Positions 35,601 through 46,944 of a stretch of 64,000 nt of DNA are shown here, piece by piece (within the stretch, counting starts at the first letter, position 1; the number at the start of each line of letters is the position of its first letter). The stretch comes from Cladopsammia gracilis (Eukaryota > Cnidaria > Anthozoa > Scleractinia > Dendrophylliidae). A program made the position numbers and the translations under genes. The stretch lies in assembly GCA_022457155.1 (NCBI GenBank), contig JAJGOT010000125.1:248001-312000 (forward strand), read 5' to 3'. The notes under the pieces were generated by a model, which saw only the letters and a program-made list of their open reading frames with translations, had not been told where the DNA came from and did no database searches.

Positions 35601-36646
35601 CAGGCTTAGTCAGGCGTCACTTGAAGAGAGAACAGACCTGTAGACATAAACGGGAAAGTTCTGGTAATTAATTGCACCGTTGAACACAAAACCGGAAAAC
35701 TGCAATACTTCTGTATAACATGACCTGTATTAAACAAGTTCTTAGCCGTGATATTAGTGCTTACAAATCATTTTCCATTTAAAGTGATTATTCATCGGAA
35801 ATTTTAAAGCTCGAATAACTGCTGTAACTGGACAATGCTCTATAACCTATTAAAGTAAATATTTACGTCACTTAGCCGTGAGAGATAAGGAAGCATCTTT
35901 TCCTCTTTTTTTAATTCCTGTTAGATCATATTTTGCAAATAACCGTTGTGTTAAAAACGGTTGACCATTAAACGTTTCTAATAACAGGTGTTAATTACTG
36001 TGGTGAGCGAAAAGTGGTGTGTTAAATGACGATATTAATTGGTCTACTTTTAAAAGGCTGAGCAGTTTTTAGAAAGCTATGTAGGACATTTAGAAAAAAA
36101 ATTGATTTACTAAAATTACTAATAAGTGCACTATCACTACTAATGAACTTCTCTAAACTTTCCTCTAAAATTAGATGATAAAAGCAATTTACAATATTGT
36201 CAAATTATCAGTTAATTCTTCAGTTTTTAAATTTATACTTGATCATTTTGACTGTGCTGATGACTAAGGTTGTGATTTCACATTTCGTTGAAACGTACCT
36301 GCTACCCAAAATCACGTTCTCGGCTAAATCTCTATTTGAGGCACAAATATTATTTTAATTAATATCCATTATGAATCCGTATATACTGGAACCATAAAAA
36401 AATTATCAAGTACTAAGAAGAGTTAGTGGAGTGAGAGCAACCGTGAAGCAATGGTCACTGAATCCGCTCGCTGGTTTTTCAAACCTCAATTTAGCACGAA
36501 AGGGTGCAAATATGGCTTAATTGGTTTGTATAAATGACTGATGAAATAAATACTGCTTCAACAAGAACTAATCTGCAAAATGATATCGATAAAAAGTTAT
36601 TTTACTCACCAAAGAAAAGAACAACTATGCATTTGCCATACATCAT
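29641..36646 (-). CDS. Secreted/GPI-anchored protein with two 12-cysteine modules, family unknown
   Basis: Seven minus-strand exons: 36610..36646, 34397..34520, 33761..34030, 33491..33630, 32748..32868, 30888..31178, 29641..29956. Phases run 1, 2, 2, 1, 2, 2 and every junction is GT-AG, giving 432 aa. Residues 1-24 are a signal peptide split by intron 1. Exons 2-4 and exons 5-7 encode two copies of one module with cysteines in the order 3+6+3; matching pieces are SCTQESFKDDAKLC / SCSERDYLILSRVC, ALYAKLKTC / WVFMNKLHNC and FSNAKQCIKK / YAEAKDCVKN. The last exon adds a Pro/Gly/Ser-rich linker and a hydrophobic end (HLGFVVVLSLLALMWAVS), as in GPI-anchored proteins. Function unknown. Donors at 33490 (GTTCGT) and 32747 (GTTGGT) are weak, but phase and repeat symmetry support them. 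Introns hold a satellite array, a MITE and other repeats. Confidence 0.85.
30602..30784. mobile_element. MITE with TGTGAACAGGTCT ends, in intron 6 of the 12-Cys gene
   Basis: Left TGTGAACAGGTCTGCTGGTT, right AACCAGAAGACCTGTTCACA. Centre rich in GAGGAAAAGGGGG and CCTTTCCC. Confidence 0.8.
31255..32690. repeat. 106-bp satellite array 2 (intron 5 of the 12-Cys gene)
   Basis: The GAGT word falls at 32055, 32161, 32267, 32373, 32479 and 32585: exactly 106 bp each time. Units from about 31930 to 32690 are clean; those from 31255 to 31930 are decayed and interrupted by a hAT-like MITE. Same unit as array 1. Confidence 0.95.
31576..31744. mobile_element. hAT-like MITE (AGGGGCGGATC ends), copy 1
   Basis: Left AGGGGCGGATCTAGGGGGAG, right AAATCCTGGATCCGCCCCTG. 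Inserted in the decayed part of satellite array 2; a second copy in the other orientation is at 50183-50351. Confidence 0.8.
32899..33141. mobile_element. MITE family C, copy 2
   Basis: Left end GAGCGGTTTTTAGTTGAATG (diverged), right CACTCAATTGAAAACTGCTC; shares GCTACGCTTTGTGATTGGCT and AGAGTAATTACTTTGG with copy 1. Intron 4 of the 12-Cys gene. Confidence 0.85.
34778..34820. repeat. Isolated fragment of the 106-bp unit
   Basis: TTCATTTCAATGATCACACT and AAGGATTTCATCCACAG in the reverse orientation, in intron 1 of the 12-Cys gene. Similar fragments lie at 39402-39445 and 45085-45140. Confidence 0.5.
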
Positions 36647-36753
36647 TTTGCTTCCAACCGCCAGTTCGCGGATCGGAGTAGCTCCAAATGAAATGCTGCT
36701 AGAAAGCGATGCCCAAGTTTATGGTTTCTTACGTGTGCTAATGGGAAAACCCC

Positions 36754-36761
36754 GTTTGCAT
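36754..36761 (-). promoter_or_regulatory. Octamer-like ATGCAAAC upstream of leader exon 1 (copy A)
   Basis: ATGCAAAC on the minus strand 115 bp upstream of the first ATG at 36646, followed by a conserved GGGGTTTTCCC. The same pair is found at 42603-42610, 114 bp upstream of the copy B leader ATG. POU-type binding is inference. Confidence 0.35.
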
Positions 36762-39559
36762 CATAGCTTATTGTCATCACAAACATGGCATCATACACAG
36801 CTAAGTTTATTCAGGCTATTTTTAAAAATTAATTGTTCTCATCATGAATGTTAAATACATGTCCTTTCAGTCCTTTCAGTCCTAATTAGTTATTCATAAA
36901 AGGCGAGGCTTTTGAAGGAACAACGAATTGCGGTGGCATTGAGAAAAAGCGCGGGAATGAAAATAAAATCATTTTATTGTAAATTAAATTCATTAATGAA
37001 TGGGTCTTAATAATTTTCTCAATTCGTTTTTATTTTTATTTTCATCAGCTGAAATGTGATGAAACTCCTAATCGTTTATAAAGAGCCGCAACATTGACGT
37101 GACGAGAATCGAAAGCGAAAGTGCTTACACAGCTTAAAACTTATAGCATTTTCCTACGTTTTTCCTATCACGTTCAAAGCCGTTTCGAAGAGTGAGGAAG
37201 CAGAGAGGATAGCTTAAACATTTTTGCGGTAAACTGTTTACTTCAGCGAGTATTTCAAAAGTTTGGGAAAGTGTTGGATGCATATTAAATATTCGTAAAT
37301 TTAATACCGTCACACTCGAAGAGCGCTGGCTGTCACGGCAATCCACTCAGCAGTCACGCCATTAATTATAACGTACAATTTCAAGGTTGTAAAGTGCTTT
37401 GAAACCGAACTGAATTACTCAAGAACAACTTAAGTTATTACAAAGGACCTACGTCCTGTCTCTGGCTTGATGTTTTCTGCAAAGAGAAAAAAGACTGAAA
37501 AGAGATTGACTAGCAATACATATTTACAGAAAGCTTTGAATTTTCGTTTCTCCTTCAAGTGCTTTTACATTTTTAGACATAAATTTTCGACAAGATTCTT
37601 GTGAAATGGAACCACGAGCCCAGTATTTCATAAAAACTTCCAAATTTCTAACAGAAATGTCCGTTCCGTTCCACAAAAGTCTTTCAGTTCACGCCTTTCC
37701 GGTTCCAGGACAATAAGCCACAATGGACTTCCGGTGTAATTTTGTCATATGACGTAAAAGAACCAACTTCGCGGGAAAAATCACAGACATACGTATTAAA
37801 AATCAACACAAAAGTACTATGTCAAATTGATGGTATATAAATTCACCCACTTAAGCGTGAGCTATCGATGTTATTATGCCCCAGTATGAAGAGCTGAACA
37901 CTTAATGGTTGTTTTCATAGCAGATCGATAATGATATCAAAACTGTCAAGGCGTACAATTGTTGACACTTTTGTTTTATAAAAGGTGAATCGGGTCACCT
38001 CTGAAACGAAGCTGTAACGAATCTTCAAACAGTGAAAGCTTACCATGCATTGATATTTATAGCTGATGAAAAGAGCGTGTGCATATAAAAAAAATCGCTC
38101 CAGGAAAAACTGGACGTGTGATTTAACCAGTTGTCAAAACTACGAGAACAAGTTAATTTCTTGTACAGACGTTCCAGCCGATGAAAACGTACGAAAAGTT
38201 TGCTCAGGTTATTTCATAGCGCAAACTTGCAGTACTGTTACAGTGAATGTTTAAGAAAATGCATTCTTTCTTAGCCAGTCTATAAAGTATATTATCGTGT
38301 GTGTGAAAACTGAGAGAGTTGAGTCATCGAGCTAAAAACATATATTTAGAGAAAATACATTATTTATTAGATTATTACTTTGTTTTCTATCAACACGAAA
38401 CAAAAATGTGTTCATAATGCGCGTTAAGTTTATAACAGCTTCCTGACAGGATCACAAATTGGAAGTGTTGTCGACCAGTTGTCAAAACTACGAAAACAAA
38501 ATTTTCATTTGTTGTACCGACGTTCCAGCCGATGAAAACGTACGAAAAGTATTAGTAGTAGCAGGTTATTTTATAACGCAAACTTGCAGTGAATGTTTAA
38601 AAAATGCATTCTTTCTTAGACCAGTGTTTAACGTGTGTTATCTTTAACGACAAAAATGTGTTCATAATAATGCGCGTTAAGTTTTTAACAGCTTTATAAC
38701 AGGATCACAGACAGTTTAAAATAGGTCTCGGTTAATTCACTGCATTCTCCAAGTAAAAATGAGTTAATCAATTGACAAGTATCACGATTTAACGGTGCTT
38801 AGTGAATTTTTTTTTTTTTTTTGTAGTTTCTTGGTGTTGCGTATGGTGTGATCACCAAATGACGTAAAACAAAAGATTCAAAAGACACTGAACAATACCC
38901 ACACCACAATACAAAAGCTAACCAACAATGGCTTCCGCAACACCAAGAAACACCCTTATTTTTACATGTGTTACTGTTTTTCTTTAATTTTCAACTTTAG
39001 TTATATCTCAAGGACAGCAAAACAATCTTAAATAGATATAAAGAGAACAATAATAAAACGGATAGTAGCTGCGAAGTTATGCATGTAACTTTATGTCGTC
39101 CCGTAAAACATTCAGTCCCCCATGGCCATTGACCTAGTTTAGCCAACTAAATCTTCGATTTATAATCCAGCAGATTGTCCACTGAAATGGAAGATTTTAC
39201 TTTCTAATGTAACACGTTAATGAATGATATATTTTAGCCGACCATCAGTGTTTAATTAATTTTATACATCAATGGAGAACTGTCCATACAAGTAAAAAAC
39301 TAGTGTGTAATTGCCGGAAGAGTTCCCAAAGAAACACGACTTATTAACTAACCCTAAATGTCTATAGTGTGTATCTATAGTGTGTATAATAATTTTTTAG
39401 TCTTTTAATGAAATCGGCCTAAAGCGTGAACATTCAAATGAAAGCTCTAAACGAAATCAGTTGTCATTAAAAGTTATAACCAACGCATGTAACAACGATG
39501 AAGAAGACGTTCTTGCTTTACTATTTTATATACAGATCGGAAGAACTGTTGTACTCACC

Positions 39560-39593
39560 AAGAAAGAGTTGAAATAAGTGAATATTCGCAATT
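39560..39593 (-). pseudogene. Second-type leader exon, copy A, start codon lost
   Basis: Aligned with the intact leader exon at 45275-45305: same GCGGC upstream, same CTCTTTCTTG ending and same GTGAGTAC donor, but the start is ATT instead of ATG. It can only serve as a 5' UTR exon, if used at all. Confidence 0.6.
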
Positions 39594-39625
39594 TTTGCCG
39601 CAATGTAGGGAGTAAAGTATTTCAA

Positions 39626-40774
39626 GAGGGTCGTGAAGGGGTAAAATGGGAGCTGGGATTTGCCTTTTTAACCCTATTCAGACTGGGGGGGGGCTTTTCG
39701 AACCCCCCCTCCAGTAAAATTGTGATAACTCTTACACCGAAATAGCTATGAGGCTGAAATTTTCTGACTTTTCCTAAAATTTATTCAGGCACATTTTGGT
39801 GTCCATAACATGTCAGTGTGATTAATCATGTTGCCATGGCAACCGGTTTTTGACACATAAGTTTTCAAAATATTAAAATATGGTGAATTTTTTATTTTAA
39901 GATCTTGTTCTTTGACTTATAGTGCATTTTCTTGTTAGAATAGATTCTTCTTGGGACTAGTTCTTGAAAGACATCAAAAATTTTTAACATCAAATATTTG
40001 GGGGGGGAGGGGTAGGTAAATTTTTGCTCTCTTTTCATATAGACAAGAAAGTTGTACTATTTATTAAATAACGCTTCTAAGTTCATTGTTTGGATAATAG
40101 ACATTAGTTTGATACGTGTTTTATACATTCTGATCCTTTTCTCTTTTAGATATTTTTTAAATTTTAATTTAAACAAAAAAAAAGGAAATCCAAGATGGCG
40201 GATCCAAGATGGCGGATCCAAGATGGCGGACAATAATTTCAAAATTATAGTTTTATCGCCTTTTTTTGCTTTTTCTCGCCTTACAAGTGTGTCCTTGTTT
40301 GTATTTATTATGTTTTAATATTAAAGGGATGATTTTACAGTTATATTTGATATTTTAAGTATCTGGATGGAAAAATATCAAAGAAACGTCGGAAAAACAA
40401 AAATGACGTCATTGTGACGTCATAATTGGGTGTGGCAGGTCAAAACTGGGTGTGAGGTTTCCTTATATGGAGGTGAACATTGTGTCAAAATTTCATGGTC
40501 CTAGCCTTACTGGTTCCAGAGATATGAAGGGGGGGTCCGAGGAGCCCCCCCCCCCAGTCACAGATTGCCAAAAAAAGCCCAGTCTGAATAGGGTTAAGAG
40601 GCTGGGAAATGGGATTTTGTGCACTGGGACTGGGATTCATGAAACAAAAACAATAAAAAATGGGAATGGGATTTCAATTGAGCAACACAGGCTGGGATTG
40701 TGGGATTTGAGCTGGGATTTGAAGAAAACAATTTGCTGGGAAATGGGATTAGGACCCCCCCCTTCACGACCCTC
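39626..40774. mobile_element. Outer TIR element inserted in copy A
   Basis: Ends GAGGGTCGTGAAGG and CCTTCACGACCCTC, flanked by TTTCAA at 39620-39625 and 40775-40780. The duplicate copy B has the uninterrupted site near 45339 (GTATTTCAAACAACCTTCCC). Without the nested element it is about 223 bp, rich in GGGATTT-type words. Confidence 0.9.
39672..40593. mobile_element. Nested TTAA-flanked (piggyBac-type) element
   Basis: 922 bp with inverted ends CCCTATTCAGACTGGG and CCCAGTCTGAATAGGG and TTAA at 39668-39671 and 40594-40597. Subterminal G- and C-runs. Near 40191-40232 it has three tandem CCAAGATGGCGGAT words (YY1-like AAGATGGCGG). No transposase, so non-autonomous. Confidence 0.9.
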
Positions 40775-42462
40775 TTTCAAGAACCTTCCCTTACACTGCC
40801 TCCTGTAAAGTTGCGACAGAGTTTTATAACACACCAAATTAAAAGGTAGGGAATTTCAAATAATGACATGTTTTATTTTTTAAACACGAAAACTCCCAAA
40901 ACAACAGTTCGCGCTTGAAAATCTTGATTATATAATTTATTTAATATAATAAATACAGTATGACGGTAACAACATCAGCTGCACAATTTTTTATCAAAGA
41001 AATATAATTAAACAAGGTTAAGAAAAAAGGACCATCCAACTGTCGCTGTTGCAAGTTGTTTTTTGTTCACTCGGTATGGTCTGTACGGAAGTGACTAAAT
41101 TCTAAATCTTATCGCCTTGCTCTAGCGCAGGGTGGCCTGTGGTTGCTAAAGCTGGGACTTTCCCTTTCCTAATTTTGATTGAATGATATGATTCATTTGC
41201 CAGGCACGTGGACATACGATAAACGGCATGCGGTGGTTTCTTGAACAAACTGACTGAGTTACAGCAGAAAACCACTTATGGGTTCTGGTTACAGTAAATA
41301 AGGACATTGATTCCCCGCCCAAAAGTAATACTGTATTGGAATTGAACCTAAATGAAACATCGTTATATACGAACGTTAAAAGTCAAACCCAGATTTTCAC
41401 AAATTATCATCCGCGGTTTATATTATGTGAAGTCGAGTTTGGGCAGTTTGTGTAGATTTTAATTTGTGTGGATCTCTAATCCTGAGATGAAATAAACTAT
41501 TCGCAACAGGCTTAGTCAGGCGTCGCTTGAAGAGAGGACAAACTTAATAAACCTGTAGATATGCTGATGGGAAAGTTTTCGGTAATTAATTACACCGTTG
41601 AACACAAAACCAGAAAAATGCAATACTTCTGTTAAATAAGACCTGTATTCAACAAGTTCTAAGCGTGATAAGTGCTTACAAATCGTTTTCCATTTAAAGT
41701 GATTATTCAGAAATTTTAAAGATCGAATAACCTTTAAGTGAATATTTAATACGTCACAAATACGTCACTGACACATGAGAGATAAGGGAATAAGGGAGCA
41801 TTTCTGAGTCTTTAATTCCTGTTAGATCATATTACAAGTAACCGGTTGTGTTAACCACTTAAAACGTTTCTTAAAACAGGTGCAAATTACTGTAGTGGGC
41901 GAAAAGCGGGTGAGTTCAATGAGGATATTAATTGGTCTACTTAAAAAGTTGAGCGGTTCTTTGAAAGCTATTCACAGAAATAAAATGGATTTCACGGGAT
42001 ATATTACGTATACTTATCATTTCTCTTTCCTCTAAAAAATATATCTTCATAAACAATTTACAATATTGGCAAATTATCGTCGGGTTGGTTCTCCAATGTT
42101 AAACTTGATTAGTTTCACCATGAAGTTTTGATTTCAAATCAGTGCGCTGAAACCTACGATGTCCCTGTACCCGAAATTGCGTTCTTGGAATCTCCATTTA
42201 AAGCAAAAATTTTATCTTATAACTTCAAATCCATTCTGAAAAAAGGAAACAGGTGGTCTGAATCATGCAAAATTATCGATTTCACTGATCCAACAATGGT
42301 CAAATCCGTTCGCCGGTAGTATGAAACCTCAACCTACTCAGTGAATCTCAAAGGGTGCAAAACGACTTGAGTTGCTTTGCAAATAGCTGATGCAATAAAC
42401 ACTGCTTCAACAAGAACTAATCTACAGTATTATATTGATAAAAAGTAAGCTATTTTACTCAC

Positions 42463-42496
42463 CAAAGAAAACTGAGAAGATTACACATTTGTCCAT
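42463..42496 (-). other. Duplicate signal-peptide leader exon, type 1, copy B
   Basis: Reads MDKCVIFSVFF then a phase-1 GTGAGTAAAA donor, the same phase and donor as exon 1 of the 12-Cys gene (MMYGKCIVVLFF). It would splice in frame to exon 2 at 34520, completing a signal peptide. Whether it is used as an alternative first exon is not known. Confidence 0.65.
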
Positions 42497-42985
42497 TTTG
42501 CTTCCAAGCATTCTCGATCGAACTCCAAACGTTTTACTCTGAACAAACGGTGCCTTCTTAGCTTGCTTTTATTACTTCTTACGTAGTTTTCGGGAAAACC
42601 CCGTTTGCATCACAGTTTATTTTCATCGATCGCAAAGACCACATTTATAGAAAAGGCTGACAGACGGATTATACACACCCAGCAATTTTCATTTCATGCA
42701 TGAATATTTAATACATGTGACTTTAGAGATCTGTTACGGCATGTATAAGTTTCATAATAGAAAATTCGTTAATTACAAGTCTTAAGGGAATTTCTTTTCT
42801 TTTCAACCTTTTGTTTGGGGCTAAAGACTCTCGTTTAGGGTTTTTCCACGCTTGTGGCATTGCGATAGCGGCGCTGGAATTAAAACTAGGAAATCACTTT
42901 ATTGCCTAATTTGTGAATGAATGAGTAATATTTTTAAACGTAATAAAAGCTCCGAAATAAAATCCTAATAAAAGAGTTGTGCCCC

Positions 42986-42995
42986 ATGTACCTGA

Positions 42996-43077
<82 letters not shown>

Positions 43078-43389
43078 AATATGTATACAATGTGCCCTCC
43101 CGGTTATTACCATAATGGCTTTATGGCAACTCCTGAACTTGGGCACAGGATGTACGGTTACACATTGTTGGATTGCATTGTGGAGTCACGAGAGTGCTCA
43201 AACTGCGAGCAGTGAGCGAAGCAATATGCCAATAGTGAACACCTCTTACGAGGCTCTCCACCCAATCCAGAGAGTGCTCAAACTATATGAACAGTGAGCG
43301 TAACATACAAATATGTATACAATGTGCCCTCCCGGTTATTACCATAATGGCTTTATGGCAACTCCTGAACTTGGGCACAGGATGTACGG

Positions 43390-43455
<66 letters not shown>

Positions 43456-43465
43456 TCAGGTACAT
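42986..43465. mobile_element. TA-microsatellite element with inverted ends, private to copy B
   Basis: Ends ATGTACCTGATTTAATATA and TATATTAAATCAGGTACAT. Inside are (TA) runs at 43000-43042, 43047-43075 and 43391-43452 and an 88-bp direct repeat (43073-43160 and 43305-43392) containing GTGCCCTCCCGGTTATTACC. Copy A has no equivalent. Confidence 0.75.
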
Positions 43466-45274
43466 TGATGAATATGAAAATCAAAGATTCTAAATTGATT
43501 TATAACCGAACAGAGCTGAAGAACAAGCTTAAGGTCATCAGTTTTAATTTAGGACTTCCTTCCTTAGATAAACACTTTCTATATGTAATTGATTTTCTCT
43601 TAAAAAAAAAAACTAACAGGATTCTGGCCGGATTATAAGGTAACGGATTGTTTACAGAAGCATTTAATTTTCGTCTCTAGCAATTTTTCATGACTTTTAA
43701 TGAACATTCTGAACAAGATTCTTGTGAAATGAAATTAAACCACGAGTTCAGTATTTCATGAAGTGCATACAGATTCACAAACAGGAAGTCAGTTCCCTTC
43801 TATGAAAGGCTTGTGTTGACGCCTTTCCGGTTGCGGGACAATGAGGCACAATGGGTTCTCATAAGTGACGTAAAGGCACAATGACCTATCATACACATAC
43901 GATACGATAAAAAAAATCAACGCACAAGTTCTATGTCAAATTGATGGCATAATTTACTCTTAAGCGTGGGCTATCGATGTTATTATGCCACAATATTAAG
44001 AGCTGAGCACTTAATGGTTTTGTTAATAAGCTGTAGCAGCCTTGTAGCAGATCGATAATGATTTGAATTCAAAAAGCAAGGCGTGTACAATTGTTGACAC
44101 TTTCGTTTCAGAAAAGGTGATTCGGGTCATCTCTGAAACGAAGCTGTAACACTTCAACCAGTGAAAGCTGCTAATCATACAGTGATATTTATAGCTGATG
44201 AAATGGGCGTAATAATCGTTCCCGGAAAAATTGGAAGTGTTATTTAACCAGTTACTACGAAAACTACGAAAACAAAATTTTAATTTGTTGTACCGACGTT
44301 CAAGCCGATGAAAACGTACGAAAAGTATGCGCAGGTTATTTTATAGCGCAAACTTGCAGTGAATGTTTAAGAAATGCATTCTTTCTTAGACGTACAAGTG
44401 TATAAGATATCTACCAAGTAAATTGTGTGAGAACTGAGTCCTCGAGCTAAAACATATTTAGAGAAAATACACAAGAAAGGAAACAATTAGATTATTACTT
44501 TGCTTTCTATCAACACGAAAACAAAAATTTGTTCATAATAATGCGAGTTAACAGCTTCCTAACAGGTTTACAGACAGTTTGAAATAGGTCTCGGTTAATT
44601 CACTGCCTTCTCCACTGAGGTAAAAATGAGTTAATCAATTGACAAGTATCACGGTTACGGAGCTGTTTCGAATAAGTGAATCTTTTTTTTACGTGTTACT
44701 GTTTTTCTTTAATTTTCAACTTATATCTCAAGGACTAAAACAATCTTAAATAGACAAAAAGAAAACAATAATAAAACGGGACGGTAGTACAGTAGCTGCG
44801 AAGTTATGTTATTTATGTCGCCCCGTAAAACGGTCCTCCATCGACCTCATGTAGTTAACTAAATCTTCGATTTATACTGAGCCAGACTGTCCACTGAAAT
44901 GGAATATTTCATTTCTAATGTAACACGTTAATGAATATATTCTAGCCATCAGTGTTTTATTTTAATATACATCACTGGAGAACTGAACATATAACAGCTA
45001 ATGTGTAATTGCCGGAAGAGTTCACAAAGAAACAATACTTATATTAACTCTAAATGTCTAGTGTGTATAAAAGTGGTTCCAACTTTTGCCGAGTCTTTTG
45101 ATGAAATCAGCCTGAAGTGTGAACATTCAAATGAAAGCTCTTACGAAAACAATTGTCATTAATTAAACGTTATACTATGAAAATCGGCTAACCAGTGCAT
45201 GAAGCAAGGATGAAAAAGACGTTATTGCTTTACTATTGTATGTACAGAAGAAGTAAAAATGCTGTTGTACTCAC

Positions 45275-45305
45275 CAAGAAAGAGCTGAAATACAACATTC
45301 GCCAT
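45275..45305 (-). other. Duplicate leader exon, type 2, copy B (intact ATG)
   Basis: Reads MANVVFQLFL followed by a phase-1 GTGAGTAC donor, compatible with 12-Cys exon 2. Partner of the broken copy at 39560-39593. Usage unproven. Confidence 0.55.
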
Positions 45306-45469
45306 TTTAGCCGCAGTTTGGAGTAAAGATCCGGTAAAGTATTTCAAACAACCTTCCCTTCAACTGTCTTCTGTAAAGTTGTGACAGACTTTTAAAACAT
45401 ATAAAAAGGGAGGGAAAATTCCAAACAATCATGTTTTATTCTTGAAACATAAAAGCTCCCAAACAGCGG

Positions 45470-46409
45470 AAGTTTACTTGCCTGGGACAAACCCGTTGTA
45501 TCGTGGCTATTGTATCAGAGATCATGTGCTTATGAGCTATTGGCTATTTTTGGCGCGCGGACTTAAGTGAGCAAAGATTTTATCAGCTGCAAAGTAAATT
45601 AAAGAACGGTTATCGGATTTGTAGAGATTTGCAGACTACGCTCAATCGACGGAAGAAAAACTGAAATATTTTTTTATATTGTCTTTCGATGATATCTTGC
45701 CTTTTACTTCCACACAGCCAAACGTGACTCATGTTGGCTCTAAGTACCGAAATGTCGAGAAAGTGTGGTTCTTGATTTTTCGTCTGTGGATAAAATACGC
45801 AGTGCTACCATGCATGCAAATCAACTACTATTAATAAAACAAAACAAGCGTGTGAAAAAATTATTTAAAATGCATGGCTAGTAACACGGTAGGGAAATGG
45901 ATATTGGCCCATTATTTAAAGCTATCCTATATCATATCACGTAATATTAAAAATTGCGGATTTCGTATCGGGGCTTCCCTTCAGATTTTAAAATTCCCAG
46001 CCACTTTCAGGCCAAAACATACATGATCCATCACAATTCCTTTTTTAGACCATTTTAATATACTGAGTAAAATCTGCACCCCTTCTAGACCAAAAGGAAA
46101 AGACTGAAAAGATCTAAACCCTAAATTTGTCCGAACTTTTCTGAGCGGTGACAGTCGTTAAGTGACTGCGTCCCTCGACGTACAATCCAGTCTTAAGAAC
46201 ATCTCAAAACCTTTATTTTCATGTAAAATTTAGGACTGTCTCATACAAGTGACCCAATTTTAGACTAGAATAGCCCACAAAAAATATAAATATTAGCGCA
46301 GATCTGTTTCAAAGATAATAGCGTGACATACGTGTCGACACTATGCTAATTTAAAATTACTTTAGCGTGATTTACTCGATTTTGAAGACAAGGTCACGCT
46401 AATATTACT

Positions 46410-46460
<51 letters not shown>

Positions 46461-46940
46461 CACTTTATTTAAGTGTCAAGGTATTTAGCGCGCGAGCACT
46501 AATTGGAGACACTAAGCTTAGCTTAGCATGTCCTTTGCTTTTCATGCAACACGAAACTAAAATATTCCATCCTTTACGGGTTTTATTTCAAAACACGAGA
46601 CATAACAAGCAAAAAGCTAAATTGAATCCCAAATAATGCCTATTATAAGACCGTTAATCTTCCTCTGGTTAAACTCCGGAGCTAAAAATACCGCGACGTC
46701 AACAGCTAGCTAACTCCCCCGAAACTGAAAGTAAATTACATAACACTAGGATTTCAGTAAGCCATCGTTTTCAAGCCATCGTTTTCAAGGTCATATCTAT
46801 TTGTAAAACTACAACTAAGCATGAAACGCGCTTGATTCCATTTTTAACATAAAGATATTTTGCGAAAGCAATTTTACAAATGTCTTGGTAGGGTCGTCTT
46901 TCTGCAATTTCGTCCCCAAAACCACTGAAGAAGCTGCCAA
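45470..46940. other. Intergenic, no gene seen
   Basis: AT-rich unique-looking sequence with an (AAT)n/(TAA)n microsatellite at 46411-46460. Nothing else recognised. Confidence 0.5.
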
Positions 46941-46944
46941 AATA

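Larger units (their letters stand above)
35093..40913. repeat. Tandem segmental duplication, copy A
   Basis: About 4.5 kb that reappears in the same orientation as copy B at 40975-45465. Shared words in order include AATTAAACAAGGT, ACTGTCGCTGTTGCAAGTTG, GCCAGGCACGTGGACA, CCCCGTTTGCATCA, GACGCCTTTCCGGTT, GCTATCGATGTTATTATGCC, CGTTCCAGCCGATGAAAACG and GTACTCACCAAGAAAGAG. Differences are many small indels, so the duplication is not recent. Copy A carries exon 1 of the 12-Cys gene, a damaged second leader exon, an internal duplication (38115-38275 and 38459-38630) and, near its end, a nested transposon insertion (39626-40774). Confidence 0.9.
40975..45465. repeat. Tandem segmental duplication, copy B
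   Basis: Homologue of copy A (see 35093). Carries two intact leader exons (42463-42496 and 45275-45305) and its own private insertion at 42986-43465. Confidence 0.9.
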
